Shown piece by piece: positions 26,330-35,785 of a stretch of DNA of 64,000 nucleotides. The position numbers were made by a program, and so were the translations under genes. Source of the stretch: Noviherbaspirillum galbum. Lineage in GTDB: Bacteria; Pseudomonadota; Gammaproteobacteria; Burkholderiales; Burkholderiaceae_D. Where the stretch lies: assembly GCF_010974945.1 (NCBI RefSeq), contig NZ_JAAIVB010000085.1, positions 124,001 to 188,000 on the forward strand, read 5' to 3'. Below the pieces are notes generated by a model. The model saw only the letters and a list, made by a program, of their open reading frames with translations, did not search any database and was not told where the DNA came from. The number at the start of each line of letters is the position of its first letter. The stretch's first letter is position 1.

Positions 26330-27375
26330 TGTCCTTGCTGCGGGATGCGCCGCACGACTTCGACTTGTTCCAGGCGATCAGCATCCTGGAGCGGAGCGAA
26401 CCAGCACGCCAGGCCGTGGGGACTTCCCTGGGCATTGATGAAGCGGTGCGCCTGGGTGGCCAGGTCAGCCTTGGCTTCGCCGCGAGCGACATTTCCTCTC
26501 TGGCGGAAAGCGAACGGCCCGGACCGCCGCTGACCTTGAAGTCGTCGGCATTTTCCCTTGCCGGCGCCCAAGGACCGCTGCCCCTGGCATTCACCGAGAT
26601 GCTGCTGGAGCGCCAGCGCCTGCGCGACCACGCCGGACTCGATTTCCTGGACATATTCCAGCAGCGCGTGCTCGGCTTCTTCTATCGCGGCCGGCGCAAG
26701 CACCATCTCGCGCTCAGCGCCGGCGACGTTGCGGGCGCGCCGCTGGTCCGCAGCCTGGATGCGTTGTCCGGACTGGGACGCATGGAAGGTGCACGCGCCC
26801 CCGGAGGCGAACTCGCCTGGCTGCGCCATGCCGGCGTTCAGGGCGCCGCGCCGCGCTCGATGGCGTCGCTGCTCGCCGTCGTGCGCGACCGCATGGGAGT
26901 GCACTTCTCCGGACGCCAGTTCGTCGGCGGCTGGAATGCGCTGGCAAAGGAAGAGCAAGCCAGCCTGCACGGCAGGAAGCCGCCCGCAGGCAACCAGGCC
27001 AGGCTGGGAATGGGCGCATGCCTCGGGGCACGCGCCTGGGACCAGGGCGCAGCCATGGAGCTCACCGCCGCGCCGCTGCCGACGCCCTTGTTTTCATCCT
27101 TGCTGCCCGGCGGCGATGCCTATGCCTTGCTGGGCTGGCTGGTCGCGCGGCACCTGCAGCGGGACATCCGGGTCGTCGTCAAGCTCGACCTGAAGGATAG
27201 CCCCGCAACCCGTCTCGATGGCAAGTCGGCCTTGCCGCCGAGGCTCGGGCTGAGCGCATGGTTATGCAGCCCTGGTGGCGGCGCGCGTGCCGGCAAGCCA
27301 TACCAAACCCCGTGCTTCGCGCTGCGGCCGGATGCGGCCTCGCCGAATGGACAATCGACGCCGGAAGGAAGCTGA
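26317..27375 (+). CDS. tssG: T6SS baseplate protein TssG
   Basis: A 352-residue TssG (ImpH/VasB). It begins MSDLMSLLRDAPHDFDLFQA with the family's N-terminal FDLFQAISILER block. FSLAGAQGPLPLAFTEMLLE is the conserved GxxGPLP block, and LDIFQQRVLGFFYR the next. The start inside the tssF end gives the expected length; longer in-frame starts would merely overlap tssF. ClpV follows after four bases. Confidence 0.95.
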   Translation: MSDLMSLLRDAPHDFDLFQAISILERSEPARQAVGTSLGIDEAVRLGGQVSLGFAASDISSLAESERPGPPLTLKSSAFSLAGAQGPLPLAFTEMLLERQRLRDHAGLDFLDIFQQRVLGFFYRGRRKHHLALSAGDVAGAPLVRSLDALSGLGRMEGARAPGGELAWLRHAGVQGAAPRSMASLLAVVRDRMGVHFSGRQFVGGWNALAKEEQASLHGRKPPAGNQARLGMGACLGARAWDQGAAMELTAAPLPTPLFSSLLPGGDAYALLGWLVARHLQRDIRVVVKLDLKDSPATRLDGKSALPPRLGLSAWLCSPGGGARAGKPYQTPCFALRPDAASPNGQSTPEGS

Positions 27376-27379
27376 AGCC

Positions 27380-30097
27380 ATGGAAATCGATATCCGTACT
27401 CTCCTGTCCAGACTCAACCCCGAATGCAAGCGGGCCATGGTCGAGGCGGCGGAACTCTGCGTCAAGCAAACCCAGTTCAACGTCGAGCTGGAACATCTGC
27501 TGATCCAGCTGATCGAATCGGGCGCGCCTGACCTGAAGCTCCTGCTGGAGCGCTTCGGCATCGCCCCGGCCGCCGTCACCGCCCAACTGCAGCAAAGCAT
27601 GAGCGGGTTCAAGCGCGGCAACGGCCGGACGCCGGCCTTGTCGCCGCACTTCATGCCCTTGTTCCAGGAAGCGTGGCTGCTCAGCTCCATGCTGCTCGGC
27701 AGCCAGCAGATCCGCTCCGGCACGGTATTGCTTGCCATGCTCGAGGTGGACAGCTTGCGCGGCCTGTTGATCGAGACGGCGCCGGAGCTGCTGAAGATTC
27801 CGCGCGGCCAGTTGCGCAGCGAACTGCCGGCCCTGCTTGCGAAATCGGCCGAGGATGGCGGCGGCCAGGGCGCCGTCACGGCGAACGCCGCCACGAGTCC
27901 TGCGCCGTCGGATGGCGGCGCGCGCATGCCGGAGCTGCCGTCGAGCCGCCCGGGATCGACGCCTTCGCTGGACCAGTTCACCGTCGACATGACGGCACTG
28001 GCGCGCGAGGGCCGCATCGATCCGATCCGCGGCCGCGACGAGGAAATCCGCCAGATCATCGACATCCTGCTGCGCCGCCGCCAGAACAATCCCATCCTGA
28101 CCGGCGAGGCGGGCGTCGGGAAGACGGCGGTCGTGGAAGGCTTTGCCCAGCGGATCGCGCAAGGCACGGTGCCGCCGGCGCTGGCCAACGTCTCGGTCAG
28201 GTCGCTCGACCTGGGACTGCTGCAGGCAGGGGCCGGCATCAAGGGTGAATTCGAGAACCGGCTGAAGTCGGTGATCGCCGAGGTGCGCGCATCGGCCACG
28301 CCGATCATCCTTTTCATCGACGAAGCCCACCAGCTGATCGGCGCCGGCGGCGCGGAGGGGCAGGGCGACGCCGCCAACCTGCTCAAGCCCGCACTGGCGC
28401 GGGGCGAACTGCGCACCATCGCGGCCACGACCTGGGCGGAATACAAGAAATACGTCGAGCGCGATCCCGCGCTGGCCCGCCGCTTCCAGGTCGTGAAGGT
28501 CGAGGAGCCGGTCCAGGACGTCGCCGTCAGCATGTTGCGCGGCATGGTCGCGACCCTCGAAAAGCACCACGGCGTGGAAATCCTCGACGAGGCGGTGCTG
28601 GACGCCGTGCGGCTCTCCGACCGATACATCACCGGCCGGCAACTGCCCGACAAGGCAATCAGCGTGCTCGACACGGCCTGCGCCCGGGTTGCCATCGGCC
28701 AGGCGGGCTCGCCGCCCCAGCTCGAAGCCATCGAGCGCGACATCATGCTCATCGGCGAGGAACTGCGCATCGCGCAGCAGCAACATGCCCGCGGCGAAGA
28801 CCGGGGCGAGGACATCGCACGATTCGACAAGCAGCTCGGCACGCTTCGCGCGCGGCAGTCACGCCTGGCGGACAAGCTGAAGGACGAGCGCGATGCCGTC
28901 AGCGAAATACTGAGCCTGCGCCGGAAGATCGCCGGGTCTGTCGGCAATGGCGATGACGCCGACGAGGAGGTCAGGTCGTCGCGCGCCTTCCAGTTGCAGC
29001 GCCTGCAGAAAGGCCTGGAAGCGATACAGGAAGACGAGCCGCTGGTGCCGGTGTGCGTCGACTCGACGATCGTCGCCGATGTCATTTCCGGCTGGACCGG
29101 CATCCCGGTCGGCAAGATGCTGGCCGACGAGATCCATACCGTGTTGCATCTGAAGGACCGGCTGGCGGAGCGCGTGGTCGGCCAGGACCAGGCGCTCGAT
29201 GCGATCGCCCGGCGCGTCCGGACGTTCCGCGCAGCGCTCGACGATCCCGGCAAGCCGGTCGGGGTATTCATGCTGGTCGGCCCGAGCGGCGTCGGCAAGA
29301 CCGAAACCGCGAGCGCGCTGGCCGACATGCTGTACGGCGGCGAGCGCAACATGGTTACGATCAACATGTCGGAATTCCAGGAGGCGCATTCCATCTCCAG
29401 CCTCAAGGGAGCGCCGCCGGGCTATGTCGGATACGGCAAAGGCGGCGTGCTGACCGAGGCGGTCCGGCGCCGGCCCTACAGCGTGGTGCTGCTCGATGAA
29501 ATGGAAAAGGCGCACCCGGACGTGCTCGAGATGTTTTTCCAGGTGTTCGACAAAGGCACCATGGAAGACGGCGAAGGCGTGTCGATCGACTTCAAGAATA
29601 CCTTGATCCTGCTGACGTCGAATGCGGCGCAGGACGTCATTACCCAGGCCTGCAGCCAGGGCAGGAGGCCGGACCCCGGCGAACTGGTCGAACGGCTGCG
29701 TCCGGCCCTGCTGCGCCAGTTCAGTCCCGCCTTCATGGGCAGGCTGGTGCTGGTCCCTTACTATCCGCTCGGCGACGAGCAGATCAGGAACATCGTCGAC
29801 CTCAAGCTGGAGAAGCTGGCACAGCGCTTCGCCGACAACCACAACGCGAAATTCACCTGGGAAGACAGCGTGAGCAGCCTGATCACGGCCCGCTGCACCG
29901 AGGTTGATAGCGGCGCGCGCAATATCGACTTCATCCTTACCCAGACCGTGCTGCCGCAACTGTCGTCGCTCGTGCTTGAACGCCTCTCCATGCAGCGGCC
30001 TTTCAGCGCGATCCACATGCACGTGTCGGCCGACGAGCAGTTCGCATTCGCTTTCCAGGATAGCGCCCTCGGCGCGCCCGCCGGTGGACGCGCATGA
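27380..30097 (+). CDS. tssH: T6SS AAA+ ATPase ClpV (TssH)
   Basis: A 905-residue double AAA+ unfoldase that recycles contracted sheath. The N-terminal Clp domain (residues 1-150) begins MEIDIRTLLSRLNPECKRAM. The first ATPase has Walker A GEAGVGKT and Walker B ILFIDEAHQL. The middle region is a coiled coil. The second ATPase has GPSGVGKTET and VVLLDEMEKAHPD. A linker of about 35 Ser/Pro/Gly residues follows the N-domain. The start at 27380 sits four bases after tssG and gives the normal length. It overlaps vgrG by four bases (ATGA). Confidence 0.98.
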   Translation: MEIDIRTLLSRLNPECKRAMVEAAELCVKQTQFNVELEHLLIQLIESGAPDLKLLLERFGIAPAAVTAQLQQSMSGFKRGNGRTPALSPHFMPLFQEAWLLSSMLLGSQQIRSGTVLLAMLEVDSLRGLLIETAPELLKIPRGQLRSELPALLAKSAEDGGGQGAVTANAATSPAPSDGGARMPELPSSRPGSTPSLDQFTVDMTALAREGRIDPIRGRDEEIRQIIDILLRRRQNNPILTGEAGVGKTAVVEGFAQRIAQGTVPPALANVSVRSLDLGLLQAGAGIKGEFENRLKSVIAEVRASATPIILFIDEAHQLIGAGGAEGQGDAANLLKPALARGELRTIAATTWAEYKKYVERDPALARRFQVVKVEEPVQDVAVSMLRGMVATLEKHHGVEILDEAVLDAVRLSDRYITGRQLPDKAISVLDTACARVAIGQAGSPPQLEAIERDIMLIGEELRIAQQQHARGEDRGEDIARFDKQLGTLRARQSRLADKLKDERDAVSEILSLRRKIAGSVGNGDDADEEVRSSRAFQLQRLQKGLEAIQEDEPLVPVCVDSTIVADVISGWTGIPVGKMLADEIHTVLHLKDRLAERVVGQDQALDAIARRVRTFRAALDDPGKPVGVFMLVGPSGVGKTETASALADMLYGGERNMVTINMSEFQEAHSISSLKGAPPGYVGYGKGGVLTEAVRRRPYSVVLLDEMEKAHPDVLEMFFQVFDKGTMEDGEGVSIDFKNTLILLTSNAAQDVITQACSQGRRPDPGELVERLRPALLRQFSPAFMGRLVLVPYYPLGDEQIRNIVDLKLEKLAQRFADNHNAKFTWEDSVSSLITARCTEVDSGARNIDFILTQTVLPQLSSLVLERLSMQRPFSAIHMHVSADEQFAFAFQDSALGAPAGGRA

Positions 30098-32082
30098 GAA
30101 CCGGATTCAAGCAGGCGGGAGGATTCCTGCACATCACCACGCCGCTTGGAACGGATGACCTTTTGCTGGATGCGATGGAAGGCAGCGAGGGCATTTCGGA
30201 GCTGTTCAAGTTCAACCTGCACATGCGCTCGGGAATGACGACCCTGGATGCGGCCAGCATCGTCGGGAAATCGGTGACGGTGAAGATGCAGATCAAGGGC
30301 GCCGAAGCACGCTACATCACTGGCATCGTGTCCCGCTTCATCCATAGCGGCTTCAACCGGGACTTCGCCAGCTACGAGGCGGAACTCGTGCCCAAGCTGT
30401 GGCTGCTGACCTTGTCGCGCGACCGCAAGATCTACCAGGCGAAATCCGTCGCCGACATCATCAAGGCGGTGCTGACCGAGCAAGGCATCACCTTCGAAGA
30501 CAAGCTGACGCAGACCTACGATCCGCTCGACTATTGCGTGCAGTACGACGAAACCGCCTTCGATTTCATTTCGCGGCTGATGGAGCACGCCGGCATCTTT
30601 TACTTCTTCACCTGCACCAGCAGCGGCCACACCATGGTGCTGGGCGATGCCAGCTCGAACTTCGCGACGTGCGCCGGCGCGGCGACCGCGAGGTTCTTCC
30701 CCGAAACCGGCATGGAAAACTTCATGGACACCGTGCCGCGGTTTGCCCACGAGCATGGAATCGCCTTGAAAAAGGCGATCGCCAGCGACTACGATTTCGA
30801 GAAGCCGAGCACCTCGCTCGAAGGCTCTCACTCGGCGTCCACGGGCAGCGGCGCGGCGTATGAATTCGCGGCGGGTCACCTGGCGGTCGCGGCAGGAACG
30901 GCCATCGCCAAGGCGAGGGTCGAAGCCAGCCAGGCCGGAGCCGAGATCCTGCGGGGCGACAGCTTCTGCTATCCCTTCACGGCCGGCACGAAATTCACCT
31001 TGAAAGACCATTTCGTCGACAGCCTGAACGCCGCCTACGTGCTGCGGCGCATCCACCATACCGCACACGACGAGCTGTACACCAATTCCTTCGAAGCCTT
31101 CCCGGCTGCCGTGCCGTTCCGGCCGCCGATGCAGACGCCGCGTCCGCGCGCCGTCGGTTGCGAAACCGCCCTGGTGGTCGGTCCGAGCGGAGAAGAAATC
31201 TGGACGGACAAGCATGGCCGCATCAAGGTGCAGTTCCCCTGGGACCGCGACGGCGTCAAGGACGACAAGAGTTCGACCTGGATCCGCGTGGCCCAATCCG
31301 CGGCCGGCAAAGGCTTCGGCGCCCTGTTCCTGCCAAGGGTAGGGCAGGAAGTCGTGATCACCTATCTCAATGGCGACCCGGAGCGCCCATTGGTGACAGG
31401 CTGCGTCTACAACGGCGAAAACGCCACGCCCGTCACGCTGCCGGCGAACCAGACCCAGACCGTCATCCGTACCCGTTCGTCCAAGCAGGGAACGGCAGGC
31501 AACGAACTCCGCTTCGAGGACAAGAAGGACGCCGAACATCTCTACATGCACGCGCAGAAGGACATGCAGGTCGAGATCGAGGATGCCTTGACCACGACCG
31601 TGAAGAAGGGCGCGGAAACGCATACCCTCGATGAAGGCGACCGCACCATCGAGCTGAAGAAGGGAAACGAAACGCACAAGGTCAAGGGAACGCGCACGCT
31701 GGACATCACCGGCGACGAAAGCCATGCGAACGCCGGCAAGTTCACCCACACGATCAAGGGCGATTACCAGCTCAAGGTCGATGGCAAGCTGGTCATCGAA
31801 GCGACTGGCGGCATCACCATCAAGTCCGGCGCCGCGATCGAGCAGAAGGCCCAGACCGCTTTCAACCTCGAGGCGGGAACCGCGCTCGAGGCCAAGGCCG
31901 GCACAACGCTGACCAGCGAGGCAGGCACCAACCTGACCAACAAGGGCATAAAGATCGTCAACCAGGGGACGGCGCAGATCGAAAGCAAGGCGCCGATGAT
32001 CAGCAGCAAGGCTGATGGAATGAGCAGCGTGGAAGCGGGCGGCATCCTCGTGCTCAAGGGTTCGCTCGTAAAGCTGAATTGA
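30094..32082 (+). CDS. vgrG: T6SS spike protein VgrG (TssI)
   Basis: A 662-residue VgrG, the trimeric needle tip. The gp27-like part (residues 1-370) has SEGISELFKFNLHMRS, YCVQYDETAFDFISRLMEHA and GIFYFF. The OB-fold region has DKHGRIKVQFPWDRDG and SSTWIRVAQSAAGKGFGALF. GQEVVITYLNGDPERPLVTG leads into the gp5-like beta-helix (residues about 450-650), with short repeats such as TALEAKAGTTLTSEAGTNL. There is no C-terminal toxin extension. MORN and PAAR-like genes follow directly. Confidence 0.98.
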   Translation: MRTGFKQAGGFLHITTPLGTDDLLLDAMEGSEGISELFKFNLHMRSGMTTLDAASIVGKSVTVKMQIKGAEARYITGIVSRFIHSGFNRDFASYEAELVPKLWLLTLSRDRKIYQAKSVADIIKAVLTEQGITFEDKLTQTYDPLDYCVQYDETAFDFISRLMEHAGIFYFFTCTSSGHTMVLGDASSNFATCAGAATARFFPETGMENFMDTVPRFAHEHGIALKKAIASDYDFEKPSTSLEGSHSASTGSGAAYEFAAGHLAVAAGTAIAKARVEASQAGAEILRGDSFCYPFTAGTKFTLKDHFVDSLNAAYVLRRIHHTAHDELYTNSFEAFPAAVPFRPPMQTPRPRAVGCETALVVGPSGEEIWTDKHGRIKVQFPWDRDGVKDDKSSTWIRVAQSAAGKGFGALFLPRVGQEVVITYLNGDPERPLVTGCVYNGENATPVTLPANQTQTVIRTRSSKQGTAGNELRFEDKKDAEHLYMHAQKDMQVEIEDALTTTVKKGAETHTLDEGDRTIELKKGNETHKVKGTRTLDITGDESHANAGKFTHTIKGDYQLKVDGKLVIEATGGITIKSGAAIEQKAQTAFNLEAGTALEAKAGTTLTSEAGTNLTNKGIKIVNQGTAQIESKAPMISSKADGMSSVEAGGILVLKGSLVKLN

Positions 32083-32083
32083 C

Positions 32084-32842
32084 ATGACATCGCTCCCCGA
32101 CAACCATGACGCGGCGCCGCGGGACGGCGCGAACGGATCGCCCGCCGAGGGCGGGGCCGAAATCGTGCCGCACCTGTTCGAGGAAAACGGCGAGGACGGC
32201 CGGCTGCTCATGCGTTGCCAGATGGTGGAGGGAAAGCTGCATGGCTTGCTGGAGCGGTACGCCGATGACGGCGCGCCGGTGATGAAGGCGAATTACCTGA
32301 ATGGCGTCCTCCACGGCAGCATGCAGGCGTATGCGGAAGATGGCCAGCTCGTGCAGGAAACCGACTACCTGCATGGTGTGGCGCACGGCACCATGAAGAT
32401 CCATGTCAACGGCCGGTGCATTTCCGTCCAGTCGATGGCGGGCGGCGTGCCCTCCGGTCTCGCCCAGACCTACGACGAGGCCGGCCTGCTGACGGCAAGG
32501 ATGCACTACGTAAAGGGCGCGATCGAGGGACCGGCGGAGTTTTTCCACGAAAATGCCCGGGTGCGCAAGTCGCATTACAAGGCTGGCCTGCTGGAGGGCG
32601 AGTCCATCGACTTCGACCGGCAAGGAAAGATCGTCCAGACCTGTGTCTACCAGGCCAACGTCCTGCACGGGCCGATGCGCCGCTACTGGCCGGACGGGAC
32701 GCTGATGGAAGAGACCACCTACCGCCATGGCGTGCCGACGGCCGAGCCAGTGCGTTACGACAGCAAGGGCCGGCGCTCGGACCTGGCGGCGTCGACGCCG
32801 GACCTGCTCGACCGGCTGCAAAAACTCGTGAGGGGAAGCTGA
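32084..32842 (+). CDS. MORN-repeat (YwqK-like) protein between vgrG and PAAR-like gene
   Basis: A 252-residue protein built from about eight MORN_2-type repeats from residue 35 to 230 (GKLHGLLERYADDGAPVMK, GVLHGSMQAYAEDGQLVQE, GVAHGTMKIHVNG, NVLHGPMRRYWPDGTLMEE). There is no signal peptide. The gene starts one base after vgrG and overlaps the PAAR-like gene by one base (TGATG), so it is an integral part of the spike gene set. A role as spike adaptor, chaperone or immunity-like protein is inferred from position only. Confidence 0.85.
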   Translation: MTSLPDNHDAAPRDGANGSPAEGGAEIVPHLFEENGEDGRLLMRCQMVEGKLHGLLERYADDGAPVMKANYLNGVLHGSMQAYAEDGQLVQETDYLHGVAHGTMKIHVNGRCISVQSMAGGVPSGLAQTYDEAGLLTARMHYVKGAIEGPAEFFHENARVRKSHYKAGLLEGESIDFDRQGKIVQTCVYQANVLHGPMRRYWPDGTLMEETTYRHGVPTAEPVRYDSKGRRSDLAASTPDLLDRLQKLVRGS

Positions 32843-33228
32843 TGGCACAGCAGACCTGCATGGGCGGCATGCTGCGTTGCACCTTCGGTGTTGCGCCATC
32901 CAGCCTGGTGGTATTGCCGGTGAACCGGGTATTTTCCGGCACCCCCGCCGCCAACATCATGGACAACAAGCCGATCATGAACATTCCGCCGTTCGGCATG
33001 TGCCAGTCGGTATCCAATCCGATGGTCGCGGCCGCCACCGCCGCCGCCCTTGGCGCCTTGACGCCCATGCCCTGCGTGCCGGCGACGACCGCGCCCTGGG
33101 TGACCGGCGCGCCGACCGTCCTGAACGCGAATCTCCCGACGCTGAACAACTCCTCCAAGCTGATGTGCATGTGGGGCGGCGTGATCAGCATCGAAGTGCC
33201 CGGACAATTCACCGTCCTTACCCCTTAA
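32842..33228 (+). CDS. PAAR-like DUF4280 spike-tip protein
   Basis: A 128-residue protein with the DUF4280/PAAR-like pattern: AQQTCMGGMLRCTFGVAPSS at the start, MPCVPATTAPW in the middle, and the closing NNSSKLMCMWGGVISIEVPG. PAAR-like proteins cap VgrG and may carry effectors. No extra domain is fused. Its start codon overlaps the MORN gene stop. Confidence 0.9.
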   Translation: MAQQTCMGGMLRCTFGVAPSSLVVLPVNRVFSGTPAANIMDNKPIMNIPPFGMCQSVSNPMVAAATAAALGALTPMPCVPATTAPWVTGAPTVLNANLPTLNNSSKLMCMWGGVISIEVPGQFTVLTP

Positions 33229-33247
33229 CTCATTGAGCGTGACAATC

Positions 33248-33505
33248 ATGGAATACCGATTCAGCCTCACCCCTCGACTGATCGCCCTGACCCTGTTCTG
33301 CGGCGTGTCCCTGCTCGTGCTTCTCTTCACCCTTGGCTTCCAGGTCGGACGGCAGATGAGCGGCGTGGCGCGGGAAAATCCGGCCAGGCTGGTCGCCGAC
33401 GCCAGGTCAGGCATGGCGACCGTATCCGGCAAGGGCACGGAGATCGCGGCGGCGGCCAAGGGCAGCGCCGAAGGCATGATGTCGGCACCGAAAGCCGCTC
33501 CCTGA
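33248..33505 (+). CDS. Small single-pass membrane protein
   Basis: An 85-residue protein with one clear membrane helix at about residues 9-31 (LIALTLFCGVSLLVLLFTLG) followed by FQVGRQM and an Ala/Gly/Ser-rich tail. The ATG at 33248 is chosen; TTG at 33233 and GTG at 33239 are possible in-frame alternatives. It lies between the PAAR-like gene and the binding-protein gene in a tight operon. Its function is unknown. The helix is reminiscent of single-pass proteins with a short periplasmic tail. Confidence 0.65.
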   Translation: MEYRFSLTPRLIALTLFCGVSLLVLLFTLGFQVGRQMSGVARENPARLVADARSGMATVSGKGTEIAAAAKGSAEGMMSAPKAAP

Positions 33506-33516
33506 TCGGACCCGCC

Positions 33517-34488
33517 ATGACGATCCGTTCAATCAGGTTCCCCATTTCCCGTGCGTCCGCCAGGTTCGGCGCCGGGCTCATGTCGCTCTGCCTTGCAATG
33601 CTGCTCGGCTCCGGCGTCGTCGCGCAGGCGGCGGGCACGGCGGGACAGGCCGCGTCGAATGCGCGCGCTGTCGCGGCACCGCAGCTTGCATTGCAAGCGG
33701 ACACATCGGCACTCGCGCAAAACCCCTCGCCGCTGGTGCGCGTCGCCGACGGCCGCTTGCTCGCGCCCGATATCGCCCGCATCGTCAATCGCGGCGAACT
33801 CGTCGTCGCGATGCTCAAGACGGACAACCCGCCATTCTTCTCCGAGAAAAACGGCGAGCTGAATGGCACGGACGTCGACCTGGCGCGGCTGATCGGCAAG
33901 GAGCTGGGCGTTCCCGTCCGGTTCGACCGTTCGCCGGAGACGTATGACGGCGTTGCCGAAACCGTCGCCGCCGGCCAGGCGGACCTGGGCATCAGCCGCC
34001 TCGCCAGGACCCTGAAGCGCGGACAGATCGTGCATTTTTCCAGCACCTACATGCGCCTTGGCCACGCCCTGCTGATCAACCGCGTCCGTTTCGCGGAGAT
34101 CGCCGGCGGCAGTTCGGTGCCGCAGGTCCTGCGCAACTTCAAGGGCAAGATCAGTGTCATCGGCAGCTCATCCTGGGAAGAATTCGGCCGCCGCAATTTT
34201 CCGAACGCCACGCTGGTGGTTTATCCCACCTGGGGCGACGCGGTCGCGGCGGTGAAGAAGGGCGAGGTCGTTGCCGCCTACCGCGATGAACTCGAGGTGA
34301 TGGCGATCCTGCGGCGCGATCCGAGCCTGGCGCTGACCCTGCGGACGGTGACCTTCAACGACCTTGAATCTTCCCTGAGCATGATGGTCGGGGTGCGCGA
34401 CGCGACCTTGCTGTCGTTCGTCAACGAGTTGATCGCGCAGCGCCCGGAAAAGCCGACCGTCGCCAGCGTCCTGAAAATGATGAACTAG
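33517..34488 (+). CDS. Periplasmic family 3 solute-binding protein inside the T6SS operon
   Basis: A 323-residue periplasmic binding protein. The signal peptide covers about residues 1-40 (LMSLCLAMLLGSGVVAQAAG). The binding domain starts near residue 88 with NRGELVVAMLKTDNPPFFSE, then LNGTDVDLARLIGKELGVPV, GQADLGISRLARTLKRGQIV and YPTWGDAVAAVKKGEVVAAY. No lipobox is seen. The next two genes encode DAACS-like carriers, each following with minimal spacing or overlap, so the three may form a binding-protein-dependent transport or sensing unit. Its presence between PAAR and tssJ genes is unusual. Confidence 0.88.
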   Translation: MTIRSIRFPISRASARFGAGLMSLCLAMLLGSGVVAQAAGTAGQAASNARAVAAPQLALQADTSALAQNPSPLVRVADGRLLAPDIARIVNRGELVVAMLKTDNPPFFSEKNGELNGTDVDLARLIGKELGVPVRFDRSPETYDGVAETVAAGQADLGISRLARTLKRGQIVHFSSTYMRLGHALLINRVRFAEIAGGSSVPQVLRNFKGKISVIGSSSWEEFGRRNFPNATLVVYPTWGDAVAAVKKGEVVAAYRDELEVMAILRRDPSLALTLRTVTFNDLESSLSMMVGVRDATLLSFVNELIAQRPEKPTVASVLKMMN

Positions 34489-34492
34489 CGAG

Positions 34493-35785
34493 ATGCCAGT
34501 GATTACCTTGACCCGAATGCAGCATTTCAAACGTTGGGCGCTTCACCCGCTGGTGGTGCTGGCCTGCCTGCTGGCGGGCGGCGTCCTCGGGGTCGCCGCG
34601 CCATCGTTTTCGAAGAACCTGGGTATCGTCGGCGTCGTCTATGTCGACCTGCTCAAGATGATCGTGCTGCCATTCATGCTGTCGGCCGTGATCTTCAGCC
34701 TGCAGCAACTCTACCGCGACGGCGGGGCGGGCCGGATCATCAAGAAGGTCGTCGTCGTGTTCGCCGCGATCTCCATGGGGACGGCGATCCTGGCGGCGAC
34801 GGGATCGCTGCTGCTGCGGCCGGGCAGCGACCTGCCGCGGGAAACGCTCGCGGCGCTCGGCAACATCATCAGCATCGATGCGAACCAGACCAATACGGAG
34901 ATGTCCCTGCGCGTCCAGGAAGAGCCGCCACGGGAATTGAGCGTGCAGGATGTCGTGAATTCACTGATTCCCGCGAACATCTTCGCTTCTCTGGCCAATG
35001 GGGAAAGCCTCAAGGCGCTGGTGTTCGCGCTGCTCTTCGGCTTTGCCGTCGGCCAGGTGCCGACCCGCATGGCGGCCGGCCTGAGCCAGGCGCTCGAAAC
35101 GATCTACGGCGCCTGCGAGACGCTGACGCGCTGGATCAACCTGCCGATTCCCTTGGTGCTGGTGTGCATGACCGCGAGCCAGATCGCCGTCAGCGGCCTC
35201 GAACCGCTCAAGGCCATGGGCGGCTTCGTGGCGGCCTTCGTGCTCGTTTCCGCCGTCCTGCTGGCGCTGGCGCTCTGGCTGCTCGTCAGGCGCGCAAGCG
35301 TGCCGCTGTCGGACGTGGTGATCGCCATGCGCGAACCGTTCGCCCTGGGCATCGCGACCAACAATAGCGCGACCTGCATGCCCGCCATGGTGAGCGGCCT
35401 GGTCGACAAGCTGCATTTCCCCCGGTCCCGGGTGGAGCTGCTCGTTCCCTTGAGCATCTCCCTGCTGCGGATGGGGCCGGTCGCCTATTACGTCTGCGGC
35501 ACGCTGTTCATCGCCGCGCTCTATGGCCATCCGGTCACGGCGGTCGATACCGTGATGCTCATGCTGGTCTCGGTCATGCTCGGGTTCGCGTCCTCGGGGA
35601 TGGCGGGAATCGTGACCATCTCCCTCATCGGCACCACGTGCAGCTATCTCGGATTGCCCTTCGAAGCGGCATTCCTCCTGTTCGCGGCAGTGGACCCGGT
35701 GTGCGCGATGGCCAGGACGACCGTGACGGTGATGACCGGCTGCGCCGCGGTGGCCATGATCTGTCCGAAGCCGGTGCAATTATGA
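34493..35785 (+). CDS. DAACS-like (dicarboxylate/amino-acid:cation symporter) membrane protein, first copy
   Basis: A 430-residue polytopic protein of the glutamate-transporter fold. Evidence: VDLLKMIVLPFMLSAVIFSL (the segment 2-3 region), SLIPANIFASLANGESLKAL, LVFALLFGFAVGQVPTRMA and a core reading GIATNNSATCMPAM at hairpin 1. Compared from memory with GltPh, hairpin 1 SSSxTLP is altered to NNSATCMP and NMDGT in segment 7 to RMGPV. In segment 8, Asp390 and Arg397 are kept (VDPVCAMARTTVTV) but Asp394 is Ala and Asn401 is Thr. Usual sodium-coupled aspartate transport is therefore doubtful. It is coupled to the second copy by an ATGA overlap. Confidence 0.85.
   Translation: MPVITLTRMQHFKRWALHPLVVLACLLAGGVLGVAAPSFSKNLGIVGVVYVDLLKMIVLPFMLSAVIFSLQQLYRDGGAGRIIKKVVVVFAAISMGTAILAATGSLLLRPGSDLPRETLAALGNIISIDANQTNTEMSLRVQEEPPRELSVQDVVNSLIPANIFASLANGESLKALVFALLFGFAVGQVPTRMAAGLSQALETIYGACETLTRWINLPIPLVLVCMTASQIAVSGLEPLKAMGGFVAAFVLVSAVLLALALWLLVRRASVPLSDVVIAMREPFALGIATNNSATCMPAMVSGLVDKLHFPRSRVELLVPLSISLLRMGPVAYYVCGTLFIAALYGHPVTAVDTVMLMLVSVMLGFASSGMAGIVTISLIGTTCSYLGLPFEAAFLLFAAVDPVCAMARTTVTVMTGCAAVAMICPKPVQL

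Noticed and set aside
27262-32211. Two very long minus-strand frames (714 and 816 codons) opposite clpV and vgrG
   Set aside because: Both overlap core T6SS genes with unmistakable motifs; composition is typical of shadows.
21283-33228. Could the contractile-tail genes be a prophage tail?
   Set aside because: ClpV, TssJ, TssK, TssL, TssM and TssA are all present, which defines a T6SS; no capsid, terminase, lysis or integrase genes are seen.
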